Shown here: one piece after another, positions 1 through 11,528 of the stretch
Position numbering within the stretch: the first letter of the stretch is position 1
How the letters are laid out: each line of letters begins with the position of its first letter
From: Protoeuglena noctilucae
Taxonomy: Eukaryota > Chlorophyta > Pedinophyceae > Marsupiomonadales > Marsupiomonadaceae
Reading direction: 5' to 3'
NCBI GenBank assembly: GCA_958009085.1
Contig: OY253668.1
Coordinates: 1,550,001 to 1,614,000, forward strand
Length of the DNA: 64,000 nt
Program-made: the position numbers and the translations under genes
The notes under the pieces: model-generated
Databases searched by the model: none
What the model was told of the DNA's origin: nothing
What the model saw: the letters and a program-made list of their open reading frames with translations, nothing else

Positions 1-147
1 CCGGGAAGGCAGACAGGCCAGCGCCGGCCGGTGGATCCGCGCAGGTGCAGCCCTAGGCGTCCCTTGTGCCCCGCTGATCGCGTGCCGGCCTCGCCCTGCC
101 CTCCCTGACGACTCTTCCATCCTGGCCGCGTCCCCCACTCTCCGCAG

Positions 148-3137
148 AGCCAGGGTGGCGAGTCGCGCCTCAGGCGCAAGCGCGTCTCGCCTGCTGGCAG
201 TCGGGGTGGGTCTGCCTTGGTGCGTGGTGGGGACGCTGGGGCTGCTGAAATGGGTGGCGACGCGGTGACGGAGCCAGGAGATGAGGGTCTTGATGACGGC
301 CTTCTCGCCGACCGGGTTCCGGGGGAGGATAGGGCCCCCGGGGCCCGTGGGGTGGGCGGCGCGAGTGGGGTGGCTGAATATGGGGCGGTCGAGGGCGCGG
401 AGATGGCTCCGCGTGGCTTGGCGGGGGAGGGTCTGGGCTTTCGCCGTCGAGAGGGGGCCTGGGTTGCGGAGGGCGGCAAGGGAATGGGTGGCATGGAGGC
501 CCAGGGGCCCTACGAGGGGTCGCCCCAGTCCGCGGTGGCGACGATGCAGTCTGGGGTCACGGAGGAGCTTGGGGGGTGCGTGGGGGTGGCGTGTGCGGAG
601 CCGGGCGAGTGCGAGGCGAACGAGGATGGGTCGGGTGTGTCGGTGCACGGGGCGGGCGTGGGGCCTCGCCACATTCCGGGGTCGGGGGACGGGAGGGGCG
701 AGGAGGGTGCGGGGGCGTTGGAGCTGGGCGGTAAGGGGGACGGCAAGGCGGGGACAGGCGCCCGCAGGGCGGCGGGGACGAGCGAGGCGACCGCGGACGA
801 GGGCACTGGGGTTCTGCCGGTGAGTGCGTCTGTGAGGGTCGGATGAGAGGATCGCTGTCAGGATGCTGTCGCTACGAGCAGTGCGTTGCACATCGCGTAG
901 GATGCGCCACCTGCAACCGATTCTTGCCAGCCCACCGCTTGTGGCGGGTCCCGCTGGCCCGCTGCGGGCTCCATCGTTTTGCCACCCTACCCTGGCCGTC
1001 GTCCCCGGTTCCCGCAGCGCCAGCGCAAGAACCGCAGCACCCGGCGCGACATGGCCAACATGACCAACGCGCACGTGGTGAAGCAGAAGTGGACGGAGGA
1101 GGAGGTGCGGGCACTCAAGATGGGCGTGAAGCGTTTCGGGGTGGGGCGCTGGCGGCACATCCAGAACGACCCGGTGCTCGGGGAGATCCTGGCGTGCCGC
1201 AGGTGAGCGGCGGGTTTCGATTGTGCGGCCGGGGTCGCGCCGGACAGGCTCAGCACGAGCGTCTTGTTTAAGACGCTTGTTTAAGACGCCATGAGAACCC
1301 AGGCCGCTCTCGCTTCGCCGCAGCAACGTGGATTTAAAGGACAAGTGGCGCAACCTCACGAGCGTCCCACAAGTGAAGCGGAGGCGCCAGTGGGCGGCGT
1401 CCGCGGAGGCCGGGGGCAGCGTCGGCGTCCCACCGACGCCGGGGCCGCTCCCGCTCTTGACGGGGTTTCGGCCCCCGCTCCCGCCCTGCTCGCTGCCGCC
1501 GCTCCCGCCGGGTCTCCTCGGCTCGCAACTGCTCAAGGGCATCGAGCTGCCCGCACTGGACCTGTCGGCGCTCACGATCCCCCCGGAGCTCTCTGCGGGA
1601 GGGCTCCCGAGCGGCCCGGCGTCTGCCGAGTGGCCCATGGCCGTGCTGCCGCCCGCGCCCGCCGACCCCTCGCCCGTCGACTCGACGCCGCACAGTGCGG
1701 GGAGAGGCGCGGGGCGCGGCGGGCGCTCCCGCGGGCGCGGGCGTGGGGCGGGCGTGCGCCGCGCCTCCCGTGCCGCCTCTGCGCCCTCGACGGCGGGCCG
1801 CACCGCCCGGAGTAGTGACGGCGCCGGGGCTGGCAGCGACCGGGACGACCTCTCGGAGGGCCTCGTCCTCGCGGCCATGATGGAGCTGGGCCGGGGGGGC
1901 TCGGAGGCGTGCGGGGACGCGCCCGTGTCTGGGCTGGGCCCCTCACGCCCGAGCAAGGCGGACACCGAGGTGCGCGGCGCGTCCGTCAGCGTCCACGGCG
2001 CGGCGTCAGCTGGGGTGGACGCCTCGGGCGCAGCCCTGGGGGACGCCGACGCTGCGGGAGGGGCCGAGGTGTGGAGCTCTCCGAACCCCAAGCGGGCCCG
2101 GACGGACGCCAAGCCCGGTGAGTCGCGAGTCTGAGAAACCGCGGAGCGTGGGCGCACTCTTTGTGATGCCGTTCGACCACAGCTGCCCGATGTGCACTTA
2201 GGGTGACCCCACCGGCGTGTTCTTGAATCGCAGGGACGGCTGCCGCGCCGTCGCTGGCCCGCATGCCCTTCCCGGCGCCGCTCTCCGTCCCACCGGTGGA
2301 TGTGCAGTGGGGTGGCAGGGCGGACGATGACCCGATGCTCACTGCGACGGGGCCCACGCCCGCTGCGGAAGTTGGCGACTGGTCCCGCCCGCTGACCCCC
2401 CTCGGCGACGGCCCTGCCGCGGGCGCTCACGCGGGGGAGCTGGCGGGTGTGGGCTTCCTGCCCGGCCGTGCGCTTCCCGGGGCGCTGCGGGCGGAGGCCG
2501 TCTGCCTGTCGAGGTGCGCTGGGTGGGCCGTATGGGCTAGTTAGTAGCTTCGGACCATGCACCCGGACGTCGGCAGCGACGGGCGTGTATGTCGGCCTGA
2601 CGCGCCCCGCCCTCCGCCCCACGCAGGGCCGAGACGCCCCGTCCGCCGTCGCCGTCGCCTGGCGACCCCATCGTCGAGCTGCGGGCCGCGCTGGGCGACG
2701 TGCTGGTGGCGGCCGCGCTGCCGACGCTGCGGGGCGAGGACCTGGCCGTCGCGCTCCCGCACCTCCGCACGGCGGCGCAGGCGCTGCGTGCGCGGGCGGG
2801 CGCCTTGACCCCTCTCCCCGGGAGGGACGGCGAGGTGGCGCCGGCCTCGGCCGAGAGTCCGCGGCAGGGGAGCACGCGCGCGGGGCGTGGCATGGGCGGC
2901 CGCCGCAGCAGCGTGGGTATGAGCAGCCAGTGCGAGGCGTCGGGGCGGCCGATGCAGATGCAGCAGGGGCCCGTCGCCTGGGCCCCGGGGTCCTGGAGTG
3001 GTGCGGGGGCCCGGACGAGTGACCGGGCAGAGGGCGGCGGCGAGGCGGAGTTCGAGGACCGCCGGGAGGCGCCCGGGCCCATCGCTCTCTTCACCCCGGT
3101 GCTGGCGTCGTGCGGGGGCCAAGAGGCGTGGCATTGA
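148..3137 (+). CDS. Telomere-repeat-binding-type Myb protein (5' partial)
   Basis: Exons 148-819, 1018-1202, 1324-2117, 2234-2513 and 2627-3137 join in phase to give 813 visible codons. The coding sequence probably starts upstream, because no convincing ATG lies before the acceptor at 147 and bases 1-147 look like an earlier exon end plus intron. A single Myb/SANT repeat spans roughly visible residues 248-302. It opens with KWTEEEVRALKMGVKRFG and closes, across the 1203-1323 intron, with the telobox signature VDLKDKWRNL, which contacts TTTAGGG-type repeats in plant TRB/TRF-like proteins. The rest is low-complexity sequence rich in Gly, Ala, Ser and Pro with Arg-rich patches. The likely role is nuclear DNA binding at telomeres or telo-box promoters. 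The Myb repeat lies in the middle, whereas plant families place it at the N- or C-terminus. The family call is firm; the exact function is inferred. Confidence 0.85.
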
Positions 3138-3765
3138 GCGCGAGAGCGAGCGCGAGTGGTTTGGCATCTGTCTCACCATGGGAGAGCGCATGCAGAGTGT
3201 TGTGCGTGAGGCTTTGACGCTGAGAGATGTGATGGTCCGTGCATCCGTGCTTTCCCGGTGCTTTCCCGCTTTCCCTGAGAGATTCGCTTGCTGCGGTTTG
3301 GCGCTGCCGTGACGACTCTGTCGATTTGATCGTGGCCATTTTTCAAACACATCGCACGTCGATCGGCATGTGCGTGTCACACACGCACTGCTAGTGTCAC
3401 AAATCGCAACAACCCATCGCAGCTCGCCGTCCGTGGCGTGCTCGCCTCCGCAGATACCAGCACCCATAGCTAAGCCACAGCAGAAAGGACAAGGAGACAA
3501 TGGCAGGTGAGAAAGGACAAAAAAACGAAACGATGCTGTCAAAACACTCTCCTATGTGCAGTAAGTGAGTGGTCATGTCGCTGCTAGGCTGAACATGATC
3601 GCCACAACTACGATGCTACGCCTACCTGTCACATGAGGAGCATGCTGCTCCCTGCGCACACATGGCCATGCTGCCATGGTGCGACGCTCTCCTACAACTG
3701 AGCATGCTTACGATCCACACATGTTGCACCGCCATTCATGCTGCAGGCGTGCGTCTGTAAGCACC
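3138..3765. other. Convergent intergenic region, no gene seen
   Basis: This region lies between the stop codons of the Myb gene (+) and the DUF642-like gene (-) and should hold both 3' UTRs. It is less GC-rich than the flanking exons. I see no open frame with splice support, no tRNA and no repeat, and no TGTAA polyadenylation motif on either strand near the stops. Confidence 0.6.
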
Positions 3766-6372
3766 TCAGCACGACTGGTTGTACGTCAGCGAGATGGCAT
3801 CCAGCAGATTGCCTAGCGTAGATGTCGTGGGGTCGCCCATAAACCGCAGCGTGTACAGTCCCGGGGTGATGTCTGCGAGGGCAAGGTGGCGAGGGAGTGA
3901 GTTCGACGTCCCCATGCCCCTGGCTGTGACGGTGTCACAGCAGCCGCTCGACGCGCGTGGCCGCTCACTCTCCAAGACGAGGCAGTACTGGGTGAAATCC
4001 GTGGACGACGGCGTGTAGCCGCCCCCGATCGTCGCGATGATGTTGGAGTTGAGGGAGACGTTGCCCTGGGTCGCCAGGAAGGTCGAGGTGGCGGCCGAGA
4101 TGGTGGGGAAGTCGCTGCCCGTCCCGGGCTGCGTGACTGCCAGGTTGGCCACCTCGGGGCCGAAGAGGACGTCCATCCGCTCGCTGTCCGGGCTGACCCG
4201 GGCGCGGTAGAAGAAGGTCAGCTTGTACTTGCCCGAATAAGGCAGCACGACGTCCTGCATGACGTCCCACGGCGTGTAATGACTGCGGGGTGTGCGGGGT
4301 GCGAGTGAGGCGTGAGATGTGTCCCTTGTATGCCACATACGAGCAGCATCCAGGCTGATGGAGCAGGAGAGGCCAGTGGCCACCCATATGCCACCCACCC
4401 ATCGGAGTTGAGCTCCACCAGCTGCTTGCCGTCGGGGGCAACGGCACCGTTGAACCCAGTGTACCAGACCTCCAAGGCATTGTACGACGTCATCGTGCCG
4501 TCGCACGTGGAGCAGCTGGGAGCACGAAAGGGATCGAGCTGTGAAACACCCTGGGTGCTTTGCAGTGTTGGGCACGCACGCATCACAACCACCGGCAGGT
4601 GCTCATCTCACCTGACGGGGAGGTTCGGGGCGCTGGTGTACCAGTAGTTGATTAACGTCGTCCAAACATAGCCGCTGGTGACCACGGACGCCTCCTCAAA
4701 GCTCCAGTTCCTGACCAAGTTCACCGGGTAGCTCTGGCACAACGGCACGGTGGCGGACTCCAGCACGTCCTCGATCTCGCACATGTGCGCGCGGGAGATG
4801 ACCTGCTTGCCCGTGTCCGAGCCCTCGTCCCGCAGCTGCCTCATGGCGTCCTTGACGCACTCCTTGAAGTCGCTGCGGCCGCAGGGACAGCCATAGACAC
4901 TCGGACTCCCATGGTGCAACAGCGCGATGCAAGAGACGAGACGTGCCATGCCTCCCAAAGACACGGCTGGAACTCCCAACCGATTGCACCTCGCAACTCC
5001 ACCGCCCGTGCTTCACTGCACCCGGCACGCGGTGTACCGCCAGCGTTGCTCGCTTGCTCACCTGACGTTGTCCGACTGGGACGCCTGGCAGCAGACCTGG
5101 GAGACGGAGCACCCTGCGTTCGAGCCTGACTGGAACACTGCGTTCTTGCGGCCACTCAGGGCTATCTGCAGGCGCAGAGAGGCAGAAACGGCTGTTTACG
5201 TGTGCACCGAGCACGAGCACTGAAAGCGACTGTGATGATGCGCTGTCGCCCTCACCTCATCGTAAGCAAAGGTGTCCGGGCACTGATCAATCGCGTCCGG
5301 CACGCCATCTCCGTCGGTGTCGGGAGAAGGAGGGCCCGGGAAGGGGACGGACGTCTGGACGATGAACTTGCCCGTGCTGGGAACTGTCTCCCAGAAGAAG
5401 CCACGGATGCGCATGTAGAGCGTGCCCTGCTGGCTCGCGTCTGCGTACGTGACCTGGGCCTTGAACCCTGCATCCCACCACGTGTAGCCCGTGCCAAAGA
5501 TGTTGCCGTACGTGGCGCCCGCGTTGTCGTCGATATCGTCCACGCAGCCGAACGTCGTCCCGGCCGCGTCTGTCAGAGACCAGTAGACCTGCACCACCAT
5601 GTCGGCCGTCATGTCGAAGACGACCTGAACGTCGATGGGCGTCCCGGGGGACGTGTTGGGGACCGGCAGCGCGTAGACGTACTCCTGCGCAGGAATAGGT
5701 GCAGGCGAGCGTGAGACGCACAGCCGCAACACCGTCCCACCCGCCCGCCCTTGTTGCCACGTGCCACTCATATCCTCACATCACACCACCCCCCGACATC
5801 ACACCCCCCCCCCCCCATACATAGCACACTCACGTCCTCGCCATCAAAGATGCCGCAGGCCAGGGACGCCGCGCCGTTCTGAGCCACGCATGCCCCGTAG
5901 TCGTAGACCTGTTTCACGTTGGCAGGGACCCCTGGGAGGACGTCACGGTTCGCACCGCACCCCGTCACCGTCGCGTCCGTCGTGGGGAAGTCGCTCTGGG
6001 TGTCGTACATGAGCGTCAGGACGGAGTCGTAAGGGATGGGCGGGTTGGCCAGCATGCGACGGGCTGCCCCAGTTGCAGAGAGGGCCGGGCAATCGCACGT
6101 GCCGGTCTCTTCGCAGCCCAGGGGAGGAATCCAGTTCGCACATGCGACCTGCCTCTTGTAGTCCTCATAGCAGGCCCCGCCGTCGCTGAACACGCTGGGG
6201 AACGCACACACAGACTGGGTTTGGGCGAAGGATCCTGCGATCGGCACGCAGGTGGTCATCGCGTCAAGCAGTGCTGGGGGCCCCATTCGAAGTGGTTTAT
6301 CCGCGCGAAGTGTCGCTCACCCGTGGCGATCGCGAGGGATGCCGTCGCTGCGAGAAGGAAAGTCGATGCCAT
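3766..6372 (-). CDS. Secreted Cys-rich protein with DUF642-like C-terminal domain
   Basis: Eight exons (6321-6372, 5834-6234, 5256-5684, 5062-5165, 4612-4872, 4399-4515, 3969-4282, 3766-3872) encode 594 residues, and all junction phases agree. The start MASTFLLAATASLAIATG is a clear signal peptide. A Cys-rich N-terminal part follows, then a beta-rich segment, then an acidic DTDGDGVPDAIDQCPD stretch that looks like a thrombospondin type-3 calcium-binding repeat. A second Cys cluster comes next. The C-terminal 220 residues open with NLVRNWSFEE and contain KQLVELNSDG and YKLTFFYRARV, the pattern of DUF642/galactose-binding-like cell-wall domains. The protein is probably an extracellular or wall matrix component. 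The assignment rests on motif resemblance only, and the N-terminal half matches nothing I recognise. Confidence 0.75.
5804..5816. repeat. Poly-C tract in an intron
   Basis: Thirteen consecutive C residues lie inside the 5685-5833 intron of the DUF642-like gene (a G-tract in the transcript). They follow a shorter CACC-rich stretch. The tract is slippage-prone and may be mis-sized in the assembly. Confidence 0.8.
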
Positions 6373-6645
6373 CGCCGGTTTAAGGCCCCCCGGCGGGTTG
6401 GATGCGGCGGATTTCGCGAGTGTGCGGGGTTAATTGCCGCTCTCTGCCGCTGTCGGCCTAACCGCCTCCTTGACCGGGCCCCCGCGTTGTGCGCAGCCTT
6501 GTGCCCAGCAGCGCAACACAGAGGCCGCGGGGAGCTTGCAGGCCCACGATTCAATTGTCATCGTCAGAAAAGCTTCGCCAGTTCAAGATTCTCCTCGAAT
6601 CCTTTGCCTGCCCTGCGCTGTCGACCCGCTGTCCAAGGAGAGCAT

Positions 6646-8037
6646 TCACGTGTCCACGCGCTTCGCCTTACTCCGCGGCATGACGCCCACCATCCGCATG
6701 TACCACGCCTTGACCTCCTCGCCCTGCGTGGGTCGGGGCCCCTGAGCTCGCTGAAGCTGCGCCAGGCGCAAGAGAACGGCACTGTTGTGCAATGGTTCGT
6801 CCCCTCACCTCCATCAGCTCCACGAACGTGTCGGTCCCCCGCACGGCCTGCAGCACGCCAAACACCGACAGGTCCGCGATGTTGGGCCGGTCGCCGCCCA
6901 TGAAGGGCTTGCCCTCGAGGCCCGCCACCCACTCGTCCGACAGCCTGCGGGCGCCGCTCGCCTGCCGTGGGCACCCGAGACGCCGCGCATCGTCCCCGCC
7001 GCAAGTGCCCCAGGGTACCCCAGGGTATCACGCAGACCAGTCCTCACCGGAACAGCTGACCCCGCACATCCGCGTCGAGCTGGTACTTCCCAATCATGCG
7101 CTTCGCGATGAAGTACATCATGACCGCCCCCACGTACTGGACCGTCCACGCCTCCCAGGCGCCCCAGTGGCACTCCCGCGATATGTAGTCGAAGGTCTGC
7201 AACGACTCGGCCCACGTCCGGTAGATGTTGACCGTGATGACCCTCACGAACTTCTCGTCGCTCCACTTGCGCCACTCCAGCGCCCGAGCCCTCTCCTCCG
7301 CGCTGGGCGGGCGCTCCTTCCTGCCCTGCCCTCTCCCGAACCACGAGCCCCCTTCCCCCGCCTTCCGCTCTGCCTTCCCTCCCTGCACCCCCTGCTCCCT
7401 CGCCGCCTCCACCACCCGGTCCATGATGACGTTCGACTCGTTAATCACCTCCCCATCCCCCACCAGCACCGGCACCTTCCTGTACTCACTGCCCAAACTT
7501 TTCAGCTGTCGCTTGGTCACGGGGTTGACCTCCACGACCTGCAGTGGAAGCGGAAGAAGCTGCTACATCGGTCGGCTGGCGATCTGCGCCTAGAAAAAGG
7601 CCAGTGCGCACACAAACCGGTGGCGAACCATGCCTAGCATGGACCTTGTAGGGGACTCCGTAGTAATCCAGGGCCGCCTTGGCCTTGCAGCAGAAGGGAC
7701 AGACCTCGTACTGGTACAGCGTCACATCCCCGCTGAGCCCGGACCAGCGGGGCGCGGTGCTTGGTGCAGAAGGCGTGTCAGCCAGCGAGGAGTGGCCCAC
7801 CGCCGCGGCAGCGCCGGTCAGCGCCAGGGCCCCGGAGGCAAATCCCCAGCGGCTACTGCTATTGCCGTCGCCGCCGCTGCTTGTCCCGGCGCTGGCGGCA
7901 GTGCCCGAGGCGAGTGGCCGCGACAATGCCTGCAGCGCCGCTCCGCGCTGGGCGGACGCCGACGCCCACGAGCTCGACGCCGCGCGCGCGAGCGCAGATG
8001 TTGCGTACCTGCAACCGGGGAATCGCGGATTTTCCAT
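6646..8037 (-). CDS. Prostaglandin E synthase 2-like protein (GST fold)
   Basis: Exons 7645-8037, 7048-7538, 6809-6944 and 6646-6723 give 365 residues. The N-terminus is rich in Arg, Ser and Ala, like a mitochondrial or plastid presequence, and is followed by a hydrophobic helix (WGFASGALALTGAAAAVG). The thioredoxin/GST domain carries the CPFC redox motif in YQYEVCPFCCKAKAALDYYG. The matches VVEVNPVTKRQLK, YRKVPVLV, DEWVAGLEGKPFMGGDRPN and IADLSVFGVLQAV are diagnostic of the PTGES2 family. Exon 4 begins at 6723 because this restores the spacing LM-(7)-WY seen in the family. A low-complexity insert in exon 2 enlarges the protein. The first intron has a weak donor (GTCCAT). An in-frame ATG at 8121 would add 28 residues. 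The enzyme's physiological substrate in algae is unknown; redox or heme-binding roles are possible. Confidence 0.85.
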
Positions 8038-8574
8038 CGCGCCCCACGCTGCCACAGGCTGTTCGCGCAATGGCTTGGCAAGCCGTTTCCGCCCCAGAAA
8101 AGGCGCCTCCTCGGGCGCCATGAACCCCTGATACAGCGTCGATCATACAACCATGCAGTGGCTTGCAGGCGACCCCCACATGCTCCTCGCATTGTATTGC
8201 GCGGGCAACGCGGGCAACGCGCACCTCAGCATCCGCCTCCGTGGCGCCAAATCCACGCCAAGCCTATATATGCGGTGAAGATGTGAGCTATGTGCGTCCG
8301 CCGCGGCGGTACTTAAGATCGGCGTGAAGACGCGGCGCTGAGAGAGGCCGGGGGGGCTGGGACAGGAACGTGCCGTCTTGGCTACTGAACCAAGCTTCAG
8401 CGCATCCCACGCGCGACATTGCAGCGATAAAGGGTTTGGATGCGTGCACGCCGCCCGCATCAGGCATCAACACCCCACCTTTGGCGCCAGAGCAGGAAAC
8501 GGCGACGAGATCAAGACCTCCGCGACAGAGCAGGATCCCAGATTGGTTCATCTGCAAGTCCATGAGTCAGCCAG
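8038..8574. promoter_or_regulatory. Divergent promoter region (PGES2-like / kinase-like)
   Basis: This is the 537 bp between two divergent start codons. It holds both 5' UTRs and should act as a bidirectional promoter. A TATA-like run (TATATAT, 8265-8271) lies about 230 bp upstream of the PGES2-like start and 300 bp upstream of the kinase-like start, and the palindromic core could serve either strand. No other element is recognisable. Confidence 0.45.
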
Positions 8575-10472
8575 ATGACCGGTCTGTGCCTGCACCGCCA
8601 CCATGCGTGCGTTGCTTCCGTTTTCATCCATCGCACCGTGCGCCCTCTGACGCGGCCAAACCTGGGTGTCCGCGCGCGTATCCTCGCGCGCTGCAAGCAA
8701 GATAATGACGATGGGGAGGCGGACAAGCCTGACATTGAGGAGCTCGCGCGGAGGCTGTCGCGGGAGGTGCCCAGCACTGCGCAATGGATATTTGGGGACG
8801 GCCTAAGAATGTGTGGGGGCCCGCCCCTCGCACATATGAATCCCGACGTGTTCGCAGGCCAAGAGGCGTCGGATGGAAGGCAGGGAGGCGGAAGGGGAGC
8901 CGGACAGGGGGCAGGAGAGCAGCCTGGACAGCCTGGGGCGCATCCTCGGCGACTCTTCCACCGATGACGCCGATCTGTACGCACCGGAGCGACCAGAGGA
9001 CGCGTTACGAGCGCGTGCCGAGCTTGGCGACGGCGGCTTCATCATGCAGGACTTTGAGCTCGTGAAGAGGCTGAGCATCTGGTCCGCCCAGGGCATGACG
9101 GCCGGCCCTCTTCGTCTATCAGAGGGCGGGGGCATCACGCAGCGATCCGTCGCTGGGCGGACCGTGGGCATCGTGACGTATGCCGCCAACTACGTGTCGG
9201 GTGAGTAGGGACCGGGGCAGCGCAAACGCCCTTAGCTGCCAGACGGGGACCCTCTGGTCACCCACCCACTGCGTCCTACCTCGTGCGCAGGGAGGCCGTT
9301 TGAGGGCCCAGTGCTGACGTTGCTGAAGGAGTACCCCCCAGGAACGAGGCGCGTTGGGTGGAACGAGATACGCGTCGCTTCTAGGCTTCAGGACGGCCTC
9401 CCGAAACGCGACGAGAAGTGGAAGTGCGCGGCGTCCGATCCCGAGGTGCCACGGCGAGCTGGAGCCACCTGCCACCGCAGGGGATCGGCGAGGCGATGCG
9501 ATGTTAACCCAATGACATCCCGGCCATCTGCTGCGCCCGCAGCGTTCCCCGGACGCGGCAACGTCGCCCATCCTCGGCTTCTTCAGTGGACCGTCCTCGC
9601 GCGATGCCATGTTCTTTGCGTCAGCTGAGGGTGGCGCTGCGTTAGAGCCAGAGAGCCTGTACGTGGTGCAGAAGTGGGAGGGTCTTCAGCCTCTCAGCCT
9701 GGTCCTGTCTGGGATGGGGCCTTTCACGCCGGCAACAGGTCGGGCAGCGGGGGGCAGCGATTCGGAAGAAGCAGGGACGCCGTGGAGCTTCATGCGGGGC
9801 TTGATGGCGGGTGGGGCGGGCAGCGGGGCAAACGGGGGTGTGGCGCCCCGGGAGCGGTGGCTTGCTGCCGTCGTGGCTAAGGCATTCCGGAGCGTCACAT
9901 CCATGCACGCCCGCGGGGTGTACCACGGGTCGCTGTGCAGCGAGGTGGTGTTCGTGTCGGGCGGCGAGGCGCTCGTGCGGAGGTCCGCGTCAGACCTGCT
10001 GGTCCGCGTGCACAACCTGGGCTTCGCTCAAATGAGCGAGGATGGGCAGGTGGGTGCGCGCCGCTCCCCACCACATAGGCGGGGCCAGGCTACGAGTTTC
10101 CGGCAGCGAGTCACGGCTCGGCGCCGTGATCCGCAGGGGACGGACGCGGATCTAGCACAGCGGGACTGGCAGGACGTGGCGCTCCTGGTGCTCGAGGCCT
10201 CGCTGTCGGCGCTCTCGACGGACGAGGGGGTCCGCGGTGGGGGCAAGCAGTCCCTGTCACTGCTGCTCGACACGATGCGGGGGAACGTGGCTGACCTCCG
10301 CGAGTACCTGGAGCAGGAGCCCGCGTGGGAGCATGCGGTGGCGTTCCTGTCGCGGAGAGATGGCGCGGGGTGGGCGCTGCTGGAAGACTTGGTTGCGGGA
10401 GGGGCGCAGGTTGCGAAAGAGGACAGCAGCGGGGGTGCGGTGGACCAGTGGCTAGGAGACTTGCTGGCGTAG
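8575..10472 (+). CDS. Plastid protein-kinase-like protein, degenerate catalytic motifs
   Basis: Exons 8575-8766, 8858-9200, 9291-9445, 9543-10049 and 10137-10472 give 510 residues. The first 40 residues (Arg-rich, no acidic residues) look like a plastid transit peptide. The middle part VLTLLKEYPPGTRRVGWNE with the preceding GFIMQDFELVKRLS resembles the N-lobe of plant chloroplast kinase-like proteins. LYVVQKWEGLQPLSLVL fits a hinge region. A helix-E-like segment leads to MHARGVYHGSLCSEVVFV, where the HRD catalytic loop is replaced by H-G-S-L, and DWQDVALLVLEASL resembles the DFG-downstream helix F region. An obvious Lys/Asp/DFG triad is missing, so it is probably a pseudokinase. The last intron (10050-10136) is a multiple of three without stops. 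The kinase-fold call is inferred from pattern only. Confidence 0.6.
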
Positions 10473-10570
10473 GGGCGCAAGAGGAGTTTGCTGTTGAGGT
10501 GGAGGATACGCTTCATGGGAAGGGCATACGAGTTCAGCAAGGCCTGGCACACTCTGAACCTGCAGGCGCG

Positions 10571-11189
10571 TCACGCCTTGTTGGCAATCAGTTTCTCCAG
10601 CTCTGCGGTGACCTGCTCCTTGTTCAGTCCCGACACTCCGACCGCCCTCTCCTGGCCCATCGCTGCGAGCGCGGGCGGCGAAAGCATTGGCCCTGCGCGC
10701 CTGGCCGCCGACATGCAGAGATTCCGTAATGCCTTGTGCATCTCACCGTATCTTGCGATCAACCGCGGGGCCACGCCTTCCGCCTCCCGCACGAGGATGG
10801 GGAACCCGGGATTCGCCTTCTTGAGGTCCACTGCGGGACGGGGCAGGCCGCTTTCGGCTCGCACACGCCACGATACGATAGCGTGTTACCCACAAAAACC
10901 GCGCAGCGCAGGTTACGGGGCATCTGCGGCCCAGGAGACCACAGGGTCCCGGGCTTTGCAAGGCCGCCAGGGGACCCAGCGGGACGCACCGTACATGGTC
11001 TTCACGAAGTCCCTGACGCCCTCAGATGCAGGTGAGGATTGGCACAAGTGAATCCTGCAGTCGCAACGGGGCTTCAATCGGGGACCGTCGCGCACGTGTT
11101 TATGCACGGCGAATTCCACCCGCCCTTCGCGCGCAGACGCACCTCAGCTCATGCAGGCTCTTGCTCAACCCTGCCAGCCGCGAGGCCAT
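10571..11189 (-). CDS. NDUFA2: NADH:ubiquinone oxidoreductase subunit NDUFA2/B8
   Basis: Four exons (11143-11189, 10990-11054, 10747-10830, 10571-10662) encode 95 residues, the normal length for this accessory subunit of mitochondrial complex I. The chain reads through the family hallmarks: ELRRIHLCQSSPASEGVRDF, then VDLKKANPGFPILVRE, EGVAPRLIARYAMGQE and VTAELEKLIANKA. This matches human B8 almost position for position (RIHLCQ, GVRDF, LKKANP, PILIRE, WARYAFGQE). The fold is thioredoxin-like, but no CxxC pair is present. The three introns are 80-90 bp. The gene is convergent with the kinase-like gene, with under 100 bp between the stop codons. One of the firmest calls in the window. Confidence 0.96.
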
Positions 11190-11528
11190 GGCGCGGCGGC
11201 CGTCAAGCCTCTCCGCCGGAAGCGCTTTGGCGAGTGAGAAGTGCGGAGGGACTATGGTTCGCCAGCAGCCAGCGGGACCGCGTTGTTGGACAAGTCCAGT
11301 GTTCAGTGACAATCTGATGGGCTGGACCGAGCGATAGTGCCCGAAATGTGACGCATCGGACAAGCCTGACAGCCTGTCTGACGAGGCACACACTTCACAC
11401 TGCGTCCGGCCTTTTCAACGATTCCATGCCTTCAGAGACAGACCACAAGCGTATGGCGACTGTGCACAGCTGCTGAGATGTAGTGTCGGAACACATCCAG
11501 CCCTGCATTTGGTGCGCGCTTTCATGGT
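11190..11528. other. Intergenic region, NDUFA2 promoter side
   Basis: This is 339 bp between the NDUFA2 start and the stop codon of the upstream KDEL-receptor-like gene, both on the minus strand. It must contain the NDUFA2 5' UTR and promoter and the neighbour's 3' UTR. I see no TATA box or repeat. Confidence 0.5.
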
